Origin: JAKEGK01 sp050116575
GTDB lineage: Bacteria > Pseudomonadota > Gammaproteobacteria > SZUA-152
DNA: 18,136 nucleotides
Direction of reading: 5' to 3'
Assembly: GCA_050116575.1 (NCBI GenBank)
Contig: JASFOJ010000088.1
Coordinates: 1-18,136 of the forward strand
Under the pieces are notes generated by a model. That model was not told the DNA's origin, did no database searches, and worked only from the letters and a program-made list of their open reading frames with translations. The position numbers and the translations under genes were made by a program. Of the stretch, positions 1-6,869 are shown piece after piece (within the stretch, counting starts at the first letter, position 1; every line of letters begins with the position of its first letter).

Positions 1-120
1 ACGTGGTTTTTAAGAGGTGATTTTGACGAGCGTGAATAAATAAGACAAACAGATTGATCCTACACCAGGCGGCATTTTGGCGCTTCGGTTGCTAACCCAC
101 ACGCTATTCCGGCTTGGCTT

Positions 121-134
121 CCAATCATGATTGG
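121..134. other. 14-bp perfect palindrome just after the end of the envelope-machine gene cluster
   Basis: CCAATCATGATTGG reads the same on both strands and abuts the stop codon of the TonB-like gene (TAA at 137-135, minus strand). As RNA it could form a 5-bp stem with a CATG loop, but no T-run follows on the minus strand, so it is not a convincing intrinsic terminator. It could equally be a protein-binding site. The remaining bases 1-120 show no supportable gene. Confidence 0.3.
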
Positions 135-1097
135 TTAGGGCGGCAGAAAATCGATGGGATAAGTTACGATCAGCTGCTCCACGTCCTTGGCACCGAAATT
201 AAATAGGCTGATCCGCGTCAACAGCTTTTGCTCTAGGTCCGGCGCATTCAACTCACTGGACACCACTCTGACATTAGTTACTTGCCCCGACGGCGCAATG
301 GTAATCTCGATGACCAGCTTGCCTTCCAGGGTTGGATCCCGGCGCAATGCCCGGTTATAAATGGAATAGATCGCGCCTTTATTTTTGTCAAACACCAGCG
401 ACACCTCTTCATAAGTACGGCTGGGTTTTTTATTCTTGCGGCTGCTGCTTTCGATACGGGCCTGCTTGGCCACTTTCTCTACCGGACTTTCCACCTTGGT
501 GGTCTCACGGCCGGCCAGTTCGCTGCTGCCAATACCGGTACTCATGCGGGATGTATCGATCCCGCCGCTGCCAGAAGAAGCTATTTGATTGGATGTCAGG
601 ATGTTGCGCTTTACGGTTTTGGCCTTGGTGGCGCCCTTGCTCAACTTCTTGGTGTTGTTCAGCTTGGGCGAAGTATCGCGCAAGTCCGACAACTCATCGG
701 ACAATGCCAACAAACCCGTGGACTGGGCTTTTTTTCGAGCCTCGGCCACACGCTCAGCCTGGGTCTTTTCCTTAGGCTTGGGCTTGGGTTTTTTCTTTTT
801 GACCTCTTTTTTCTTTTCTTTTTTCTTTTTGGGCTTTTCTTTTTTCTTTTTGGGTTTCTTTTTTTCAACCTTGGGTGGTGGCGGTGGTTTGGGTTTATGT
901 TTTTCCACTACCAGTTGTGCCAGGCGAGGCGGTAACTCCTCAACTTTGGAACGATCCACCTTTTTTACCGGTAAAAACGGTACGGTCAAGCCGAAGATCA
1001 CCGCGATCACCAGCGCTGTCAGCACGTTCCGCTTGAGGCGCTGGTTCTCCTCCGGAACAACTGTCCATGGCAATAGATAGGAATGATATAACGCCAC
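135..1097 (-). CDS. TonB-like energy transducer with AgmX/PglI-type C-terminal domain
   Basis: This 320-residue inner-membrane protein probably passes energy from the adjacent TolQ/TolR-like motor to partners in the periplasm or outer membrane. It has a short cytoplasmic N-terminus and one membrane helix at about residues 25-43. A Pro/Lys/Glu-rich arm follows at 67-111 (a run of five prolines, then dense lysines), comparable to the stretched PK region of TonB. A low-complexity linker leads to a folded domain at about 225-320 with the pattern of AgmX/PglI and TonB C-termini (the segment with GKLVIEITIAPSGQVTNVRV, then YPIDFLPP at the end). The start is GTG; no strong Shine-Dalgarno (SD) sequence is visible. 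It is the last gene of the run, 15 nt after the second exbD. TonB itself is usually shorter and lacks such a long lysine tract. The family assignment is fairly firm, but the partner is unknown. Confidence 0.8.
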   Translation of the reverse strand: MALYHSYLLPWTVVPEENQRLKRNVLTALVIAVIFGLTVPFLPVKKVDRSKVEELPPRLAQLVVEKHKPKPPPPPKVEKKKPKKKKEKPKKKKEKKKEVKKKKPKPKPKEKTQAERVAEARKKAQSTGLLALSDELSDLRDTSPKLNNTKKLSKGATKAKTVKRNILTSNQIASSGSGGIDTSRMSTGIGSSELAGRETTKVESPVEKVAKQARIESSSRKNKKPSRTYEEVSLVFDKNKGAIYSIYNRALRRDPTLEGKLVIEITIAPSGQVTNVRVVSSELNAPDLEQKLLTRISLFNFGAKDVEQLIVTYPIDFLPP

Positions 1098-1100
1098 TAT

Positions 1101-1130
1101 AATTATCCGCTATTATCCGCTGTTTTCCGC
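1101..1130. repeat. Three 10-bp tandem units across an exbD stop / tonB-like start junction
   Basis: The plus strand reads AATTATCCGC, TATTATCCGC and TGTTTTCCGC in direct succession, three imperfect copies of a 10-bp unit ending in TCCGC. On the coding strand they cover the last codons and stop of the second exbD and most of the 15-nt spacer before the GTG start of the TonB-like gene. Gain or loss of one unit would shift the frame and alter the spacing between the two genes. Confidence 0.5.
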
Positions 1131-1625
1131 TTTCTTGGTGACAGCCAGAGAGATGTTTCCGTAGCTGGCCAGTGTGCATGTGTACATGATTTTCTTTAAC
1201 AACCGGTAGGGAATTTCCCGGTCACCCATGATTGTGACATCCCGGTTGACGGGCTTACCGTCCGGTGTCTTTTTGACTATGATACGCTTCGCCTGATTGA
1301 GCAACGCTTCCTTGAGCGGCGTAATTTCATCTTCACGGGACTTGATCGCCGAGTTAACATCGATAACCTTGTTGCCCTGTACAAGGATATCGTCATTGTT
1401 GACCACGATCACCACGGTTTCCTTGGGCAGCTTGTCCGCGATTGATTCCGGCAGCTTGATCTGTTTGGTGCTGGGCAAATCCTGTACCGTCGAGGAACTG
1501 ACCAGCAGGAAAAACACCAGGATGGTAAATATATCCATCAGTGAAATCATGTTCAGGGAAGCGCCTTTTTTATTGCGCTTGTGGTGCCGCTGCATCCGTT
1601 TTGCCCGGCGGGAATGCGCTTGCAT
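1113..1625 (-). CDS. ExbD/TolR-family motor subunit (second copy, Asp present)
   Basis: This 170-residue ExbD/TolR-type protein is a stator or motor subunit of a proton-driven complex in the inner membrane. It has a strongly basic cytoplasmic N-terminus (residues 1-21), one membrane helix at about 25-44 and a periplasmic domain. The helix carries the family's proton-binding aspartate at D31 in the context SLMDIFTILVFFLL. The ATG shares one base with the stop of the preceding exbD (TGATG), so translation is probably coupled. It differs from its upstream paralogue, which has Asn at the equivalent position. The family call is firm; assignment to either TolR or ExbD proper is not possible. Confidence 0.9.
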   Translation of the reverse strand: MQAHSRRAKRMQRHHKRNKKGASLNMISLMDIFTILVFFLLVSSSTVQDLPSTKQIKLPESIADKLPKETVVIVVNNDDILVQGNKVIDVNSAIKSREDEITPLKEALLNQAKRIIVKKTPDGKPVNRDVTIMGDREIPYRLLKKIMYTCTLASYGNISLAVTKKAENSG

Positions 1626-2140
1626 CAGTTTTTACCTTTTGCTGGCGGCGGTGCGTCACCCAGTGAAATTTTCGGAAACAATTCCTTTTTCACAGGGACA
1701 CCGTCTTCGATTTCGGTGACAACCCGGACCGTATCCATCACGTGGACCAAGGTATCATATTTAACGCTCTGCTCCATCAATAACGTGATATTCAATTTTT
1801 CCGGAAATTTGCTTTTAATACGGACCAGTAAATCGTTGATGGCTTTCATGTCAAATTCGCCGCCGGATTTTTTAAACGTCTTTATTGCGCCGCCGATGGT
1901 GTCGGCGACAGTGATAGAGTCGTCGCGAATGATAACCTCAAAGTTAACTTCTTTTTTGGGTTTATCCTTATTGGGTTTGGACTTCGAAGCCGGTGGCAAA
2001 TTCAAGTCGAGGATAGACATGTGCGAGAACACGGCCGTGATCAGCAGGAACGGCACAAGAATAACCATCAGGTTCAAAAACGCCGTGATGTTGAGTTCGG
2101 GTGGTGATTTGTCACCGCGCCGTATACGGACTCGCGACAT
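1625..2140 (-). CDS. ExbD/TolR-family motor subunit (first copy, Asp replaced by Asn)
   Basis: This 171-residue ExbD/TolR-like protein has a short N-terminus, one membrane helix at about 18-40 and a periplasmic domain of about 125 residues. The stretch ELNITAFLNLMVILVPFLL aligns by eye with the canonical motif in which an Asp sits at the position of N23. That Asp is the residue proposed to carry protons in ExbD, TolR and MotB-type stators, so this copy may be proton-inactive and structural. The ATG start is preceded by a weak GGAT-type ribosome site 5 nt upstream. It lies 40 nt after the tolQ-like gene and is joined to the second exbD by TGATG. Family membership is clear; the Asn interpretation is inferred from motif alignment. 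Confidence 0.88.
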   Translation of the reverse strand: MSRVRIRRGDKSPPELNITAFLNLMVILVPFLLITAVFSHMSILDLNLPPASKSKPNKDKPKKEVNFEVIIRDDSITVADTIGGAIKTFKKSGGEFDMKAINDLLVRIKSKFPEKLNITLLMEQSVKYDTLVHVMDTVRVVTEIEDGVPVKKELFPKISLGDAPPPAKGKN

Positions 2141-2180
2141 ACTTTATCCCTGGATACCTTTTAGCGAAATGCCTGGTTAA

Positions 2181-2819
2181 TTACGGTTTGGCGTGTTCGG
2201 CGATGACATTGAGGAACTTCACCGTCGCCATTTCCATGCTATCCACAAGCTCGGTGGTTTTGGTTTGCAGCACAGTGAACATCAACAATAGCGGAATGGC
2301 AACAATAAGCCCGAACGCCGTGGTATTCATGGCGACCGAAATACTGGCTGACAACAGGTCCGCCTTGTCTGCCGGATTGGCGCTGGCCACAGCAGTAAAC
2401 GCCCGGATCAGACCAATGATGGTACCCAGCAGCCCCAGCAGGGTGGCGATGTTGGCGAAAGTCGCAAGATAGTGCGTACGTTTTTCAAGCCGCGGTATTA
2501 CTTCCATCAACCCTTCTTCCATGGCCATTTCAATATCATTGCGCTGGCGCGATGCCTGCAGTCGGGTCAGACCATAGGTTAGGATTTTGCCGATATCGGC
2601 TTTTGAAGACGAACTCACCGCCATTGCCTGCTTATAGTCATTGCGCTGCAATAGCGGCACCAGTTTTTGCCACATGGACCGGTTGGTTTGCTTGGCATAG
2701 GTAAGATACATATACCTTTCCAAGGCGATGGCAACACCCAGCGCAAGGACCAGTAAGATGGGGTACATAAACATACCACCTTCTTGAAAGAATTTAACAA
2801 CGGCGGAATACGCTTCCAT
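2181..2819 (-). CDS. MotA/TolQ/ExbB-family proton channel protein
   Basis: This 212-residue inner-membrane protein forms the channel part of a TolQ/ExbB-type motor. Three membrane segments are visible: about 16-36, 120-142 (LATFANIATLLGLLGTIIGL) and 162-186 (SVAMNTTAFGLIVAIPLLLM). A cytoplasmic loop lies between the first two, the standard topology of the family. The TM2 and TM3 sequences are the conserved glycine- and threonine-rich core. The ATG start has a good SD (AGGAG, 8 nt upstream). It follows a 243-nt gap and is probably the first gene of a tolQ-exbD-exbD-tonB-like unit, although it may also be read from the upstream TPR genes. Whether it is tolQ, exbB or an AglR-like copy cannot be settled from sequence alone. 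Confidence 0.92.
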   Translation of the reverse strand: MEAYSAVVKFFQEGGMFMYPILLVLALGVAIALERYMYLTYAKQTNRSMWQKLVPLLQRNDYKQAMAVSSSSKADIGKILTYGLTRLQASRQRNDIEMAMEEGLMEVIPRLEKRTHYLATFANIATLLGLLGTIIGLIRAFTAVASANPADKADLLSASISVAMNTTAFGLIVAIPLLLMFTVLQTKTTELVDSMEMATVKFLNVIAEHAKP

Positions 2820-2911
2820 TATCTTTTCTCCTCACATATCGTAACCGATAGCATAGGTAACAATAAGTACAACTTATTTCAAAAACCAGTTAGATAAAAT
2901 GCAATTAATGT

Positions 2912-2940
2912 AGTGTAAGAAACCCAATTCGTTAAATCAA
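2912..2940 (-). promoter_or_regulatory. Possible sigma-70 promoter for the tolQ-exbD-exbD-tonB-like unit
   Basis: On the minus strand, TTGATT (-35, 4/6 match) is separated by 17 nt from TACACT (-10, 4/6 match). This lies about 90 nt upstream of the tolQ-like ATG in an AT-rich gap. The gap is the only large break in the minus-strand gene run, which fits an internal promoter. It is a consensus match read by eye only. Confidence 0.35.
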
Positions 2941-3062
2941 AATTGTTTGTAACGCTGCAAAAAAACCGCCCCTGAGAGCTGATAAACCTGACTTGGGAAT
3001 CCATCGGTCAATGCGTTTAACCAAGTAACCCGGACTTGATGGCGGGGCTTACACAATGCGGC

Positions 3063-3353
3063 TTATTGTCTTGATACTGCTTCTGGCCTGTTCAAAACAT
3101 TATAGTATTTCAGTTCCCTCAAAAATAAATCCCGATCCAGTGCAGTCATGCTGTCTTTAAATGATCCTTTTTCAGCCACTCCGGCCAGGGTTCCGATTCT
3201 GGATTCTTTCCACGGTACAATATAGAGCACCTTTGGTAGTTCCCGGGAACCCTTGATGGAGGTGTCATCCAGTTCGAGACGATCAGCGGCAAACAAGGGG
3301 CCGCCTATTAGCATCCAACCGATAAGGATTGTTACGAGTCGCTTTATACTCAT
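3063..3353 (-). CDS. Small secreted protein of unknown family
   Basis: I do not recognise this gene. From the ATG at 3353 it encodes 96 residues; an in-frame GTG at 3362 would add three. It has a clear signal peptide (MSIKRL, then a hydrophobic stretch ending GGPLFA before ADRLELDD), leaving a mature protein of about 74 residues, presumably periplasmic. Visible features include KVLYIVPWKESRIG and a charged C-terminal part with DRDLFLRELKYYNVLNRP. No cysteine, lipobox or TPR is present. It sits 56 nt after the small TPR lipoprotein gene and before the gap leading to tolQ. That position suggests a part of the same envelope system. Confidence is good that it is real and secreted, low on role. 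Confidence 0.7.
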   Translation of the reverse strand: MSIKRLVTILIGWMLIGGPLFAADRLELDDTSIKGSRELPKVLYIVPWKESRIGTLAGVAEKGSFKDSMTALDRDLFLRELKYYNVLNRPEAVSRQ

Positions 3354-3418
3354 AGCTGCCACAACGCAATTGTATCTGTTAATTATCAGTTTACAACAAA
3401 ATTAAATCAGAAGACCAG

Positions 3419-4042
3419 CTAGTTGTTCTCCCTTTTGATACGGCGCTCCAGGTCAACGATCCACTTGGCAACCTCGTCGTCTTTTTTGGGCGCCAGTTCC
3501 TGGAACTTTTTATAATGCTTTAACGCATTTTCTAATTCGCCCAGATACAGATCAAGCAGAATACCGTAGTTCAAATGAGCGTACGCGTAATTGGGATCAA
3601 TCTCCAGCGCTTTTTCGTAATCGGTACGGGCTTCTTCAAATTTTCCCTTGCCGCGATTGATAATTCCCAGATGGTTTAGACTAACGGCATTTTCGGGGTT
3701 AACTTTAAGGGCCTGGCGGAAGGCCTGCTCGGCCTGATCGATCTCGTCCGCGCGGAAATGAATAATGCCCAGATTGACATAAGGCCCGGCGAGATCCGGG
3801 TAGGCCTTGGATAAATTCGATAAAATATTTTTCGCTTCTCCGATATTGCCGGACTTCATTGCCACAATGGCTTTATCGTACTCTTTCTGGGCACTTTCCG
3901 GTATCTTCTCCTGTTGAGCAGATACTTTTGATGTTGCGGTTTGCTCTGTCTGTGGAACAACCTTCCCTGACCCTGCACAACTTATAAGCAATACTGATGT
4001 TATTGCGCAAAGCAGCGCCCATTTAACGTATAACTTCTGCAA
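3419..4042 (-). CDS. Small TPR lipoprotein
   Basis: This lipoprotein of about 207 residues has a signal peptide ending in the lipobox LISC followed by AGSG. The +2 residue is Ala, so outer-membrane sorting is expected. The mature part carries about four tetratricopeptide repeats, with typical lines such as PYVNLGIIHFRADEIDQAEQ and AVSLNHLGIINRGKGKFEEA, and a charged C-terminus. TPRs bind other proteins, so it is probably a scaffold or assembly factor. A TTG at 4042 is chosen as start because AAGGAG lies 8 nt upstream. A GTG at 4051 would sit directly on that SD. The start overlaps the 3' end of the large TPR gene by 20 nt, indicating coupled translation. It is similar in kind to GltE/AglT-type TPR proteins of gliding machines, but that is only an analogy. 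Confidence 0.8.
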   Translation of the reverse strand: MQKLYVKWALLCAITSVLLISCAGSGKVVPQTEQTATSKVSAQQEKIPESAQKEYDKAIVAMKSGNIGEAKNILSNLSKAYPDLAGPYVNLGIIHFRADEIDQAEQAFRQALKVNPENAVSLNHLGIINRGKGKFEEARTDYEKALEIDPNYAYAHLNYGILLDLYLGELENALKHYKKFQELAPKKDDEVAKWIVDLERRIKRENN

Positions 4043-6869
4043 ATAACTCACTCCTTTCCGGTTTTGCGTATCGGATCGGCCGTAACGCTCTTAATGCCGC
4101 AAAGCTTTTCTTCACCCATTCGTCGTAGGTGCCTGATTTTGCTCGTTCGGCATTGGACTCATGGATGTTAATAGACTTTTCTTCGAATGGATACGCCTGC
4201 TCTTCCAGCAGGATATCATATTGCGCTCGTTCTTCAGCCGACAGATTTTTGGGTCGTTCTGATTTGAGTAATTCTTTACCAAATTTGTGATAAATTTCGC
4301 CCAACCAATATACCGAAGCTGTGGTCACTTCCTCAACTCCATAATTGGCTGCTTCTGTGTAAGCGTTAACCGCTTCCTTCATTTTTTCTTTTTTCTTCTT
4401 CAGATTTTTCTTTAGTGGGGCCACCAGTTTCACTTGCTGAAAAGAACGTAATCGCGGTTCTGCCAGTTCCAGGCTCGCTTTCGCCGCCAGATACTGGCTG
4501 CGCTCGGTTCGTTTGTCACCCGCCGCTTTATCCTTTTGTACAATTTCGCGCAACCAGTAACGACGTTTTTCCGGTTGGTGCTGCGCAAGATAAATGTCCG
4601 CCAGCTTCTTTCTGGCCTCCATAGCCTCTTCCAGGGGATAAGGATATTTATTGATAAATTCCTTGTAGGCGGTGATGATTTCACCGGTATCACCCGCCTG
4701 TTCATACAGTTCGGCGATTTTCCACTGCATGTCACGACGCACATCCACGCTGGTCTGGTAATTGATCATGGTTTCGAATTCACGTGCGGCATGGACCGGC
4801 TGTTTGGTTTTGATGTATGCCAGGGCCAGGTTTTCAGTCACTTTTTTGGTCAACTTATGTGACGGATATTTGCGGCGGAACTTTTCCAATGCGTCAATGG
4901 CCTGCTGCCAGGATTCCTTGGCAATGTAGCTGGCAGCCAAATCATACTGGGCGGTAATGGCGATATCCGAATCGGGCGCAACGCTGGCTACCCGGGAAAA
5001 ATGTTTTGCCGCGCCGCGATAATCACCGGCGTCACGTGCCTGCTCACCCAACTTATATATCGACGCAGCCAATCCCTCTATTACTGCCTTACGTTGAGCG
5101 TCTCCAGGCGGGGTTAAATTCAATACGATTTTGTACGCGGATTCGGCCCGGGCATAGTGTTCTGAACGCAGTTCACTTTGCGCCACGATTAGCCAGGCGG
5201 TCTTGCGCATACTGAGCTTGGTATCTCCGGTCAGCTCGAGAATGGTCCGTGCGGCAGCCGCCGCCTGATCGTATTTTTTCAGGGTAAACAGGTCTTCCGC
5301 GGCCTTGGTCACGACTGCCGGGGCCCGTTTGTTATCGGGAAACGCCTTACCAAAACGAAGGGCACTGGCAATCGCCAGGCGTTCCCAGATTTGTTTTTGC
5401 TTGCCGTCCAGTTGCTTGGCGCGCTCATTGTAAGCCAGCACGGCAGCATAGCCCGCTTCGGCGTTTTTGCCATACCTGGGATATTGATAGGCTGTCTTTT
5501 CGTATTCCTTGGCGGCAGCCTCGTACTGCTTGTTGTCAAACAGTGTTTCCGCCAACAGAAAGTTGATATGAGGCGTTTTTTTCGACTTGGGAAAAAACTT
5601 GATGAATTTCTTGTACCAGGCAATCGCCTCGACATAGTCTTCCGGTTTTTTGGACTTTTGCGCCCGCGCATGAAAGTGCTGCGCGACCTCTTCCATATTT
5701 TGTTCCAGGGCCGGTTCGAGTTTGGCACGCACTGACTCTCTGTGTTTTTTCCAATAATCGCCGTCAATGCTGTAGCGTTCGGTAAAATTTATCTTGGCTT
5801 CGATGAGCAAGCTGGGAAAACCACCCTTGCCAAAAGCTTTAATCCGGTACATATCGAAATCCGGCGCCAGATCACTATCGGGATAACGCTTAACAAATGC
5901 CTGGTAAGTATTGGCAGCATCGCGGATACGTTTCTGGTTTATGTAGTGGTCACCGAGATTCTTATAGATCCGGCTGCTGTATGCCTTTTCACCGTTATTG
6001 TCAAAGTATTCGTTAATCGCACTGGCACCGCCCAACTCGTTAAAACTCAATGTAATAACGCGAAAGATGTCATTGAGCAATTCCTTGTCGCCCCGTCCAA
6101 GGTGGGACCCGTCGATATCGACCTCACCGCCTTCGGTGCGCAGCTTACGGTCCACCAGAGTGAAAAAGGAATGCAACGCCCGATCGTAGTGATTGAGTTT
6201 ATAGGCAGACCAGCCTTTTTTGGACAATGCTTTTTCATAATACGCAGAGGACGGGTTAACCACCATTGCCTGGGTGTAGGCGCGATCCGCGTCTTCAAAC
6301 TTACCCATGCTAAATAGTAACTCACCACGACGAAAATGAACCTCATCCCGGTTATCGATATCGGGGAAGCGCGCCAGCAGCCGGTTCAGTGCTTGCAGCG
6401 CCTTTTGCGGTTGTCCGCCCTGTTCGTAAGCTTTGGATAGTTGGTAATAAATTTGTGGATCCTGCACATCACCCACTGAGGACTTGGCAGCGTCCTCATA
6501 TAGCCCAATCGCTTTCTCGTAGGAGTTCTGCTTTAACTTGTTTGCCTTGCGAACATCGATTTTCTTGTCTTCCTTATTGAGCTTGGCAATTTGTTGCTGG
6601 AAATGCTCCTCGCTTTTTTCAAGTTCAATATCAGCCAGACGGCGCAGGGCTTCAACACGTAGCGAGTCTTCGGGCGCGGAGGAAATGAAACTGTTGTAAG
6701 ACTCTTCGGCTTTCTTGCGGGCGCTGTCGATGGGCGCGTCCTTGTCGATTTTGATGGGTAGTTCACCCAGCGATGCCAGGGTGTCTTTTTTATTGGCCAT
6801 GCAACCCGGCAGCAATAACAGCGGCAACATTACAAGTGAAATAACTTTATAAGTATCTTTGCTATTCAC
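4023..6869 (-). CDS. Large multi-TPR lipoprotein
   Basis: This protein of about 948 residues has a lipoprotein signal ending LLLLPGC (Cys 23), with Met at +2, so outer-membrane attachment is likely. Nearly the whole mature chain is helical TPR-like repeats (for example QDPQIYYQLSKAYEQGGQPQ, ALSKKGWSAYKLNHYDRALH and ARKKLADIYLAQHQPEKRRY). Near residues 790-825 there is a lysine-rich helical stretch. Such proteins act as periplasmic scaffolds. The start is taken as the GTG at 6869, whose first bases overlap the TAG of the upstream gene (GTGAATAG). An ATG at 6914 would put a 15-residue tail before the signal peptide and overlap the neighbour by 53 nt. Large TPR proteins (AgmU/GltD) occur next to TolQR-like motors in myxobacterial Glt clusters; equivalence here is an inference. 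Confidence 0.85.
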   Translation of the reverse strand: MNSKDTYKVISLVMLPLLLLPGCMANKKDTLASLGELPIKIDKDAPIDSARKKAEESYNSFISSAPEDSLRVEALRRLADIELEKSEEHFQQQIAKLNKEDKKIDVRKANKLKQNSYEKAIGLYEDAAKSSVGDVQDPQIYYQLSKAYEQGGQPQKALQALNRLLARFPDIDNRDEVHFRRGELLFSMGKFEDADRAYTQAMVVNPSSAYYEKALSKKGWSAYKLNHYDRALHSFFTLVDRKLRTEGGEVDIDGSHLGRGDKELLNDIFRVITLSFNELGGASAINEYFDNNGEKAYSSRIYKNLGDHYINQKRIRDAANTYQAFVKRYPDSDLAPDFDMYRIKAFGKGGFPSLLIEAKINFTERYSIDGDYWKKHRESVRAKLEPALEQNMEEVAQHFHARAQKSKKPEDYVEAIAWYKKFIKFFPKSKKTPHINFLLAETLFDNKQYEAAAKEYEKTAYQYPRYGKNAEAGYAAVLAYNERAKQLDGKQKQIWERLAIASALRFGKAFPDNKRAPAVVTKAAEDLFTLKKYDQAAAAARTILELTGDTKLSMRKTAWLIVAQSELRSEHYARAESAYKIVLNLTPPGDAQRKAVIEGLAASIYKLGEQARDAGDYRGAAKHFSRVASVAPDSDIAITAQYDLAASYIAKESWQQAIDALEKFRRKYPSHKLTKKVTENLALAYIKTKQPVHAAREFETMINYQTSVDVRRDMQWKIAELYEQAGDTGEIITAYKEFINKYPYPLEEAMEARKKLADIYLAQHQPEKRRYWLREIVQKDKAAGDKRTERSQYLAAKASLELAEPRLRSFQQVKLVAPLKKNLKKKKEKMKEAVNAYTEAANYGVEEVTTASVYWLGEIYHKFGKELLKSERPKNLSAEERAQYDILLEEQAYPFEEKSINIHESNAERAKSGTYDEWVKKSFAALRALRPIRYAKPERSELFAEVIR

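Noticed and set aside
1..120. Possible gene or RNA at the left edge
   Set aside because: Only very short open frames and no tRNA-like or other recognisable structure were seen.
282..935. 217-residue plus-strand frame rich in Phe and Leu
   Set aside because: It is the reverse image of the lysine-rich arm of the TonB-like gene: Lys codons read backwards give Phe and Leu. It has no ribosome site or family pattern.
2955..2980. GGGGCGG followed by seven Ts on the minus strand, as a terminator after the small secreted gene
   Set aside because: No adequate stem partner for the G/C block lies nearby; only a 5-bp match about 70 nt away was found.
5742..6317. 191-residue plus-strand frame
   Set aside because: It lies wholly inside the large TPR lipoprotein gene on the other strand, which has clear repeats and a lipobox.
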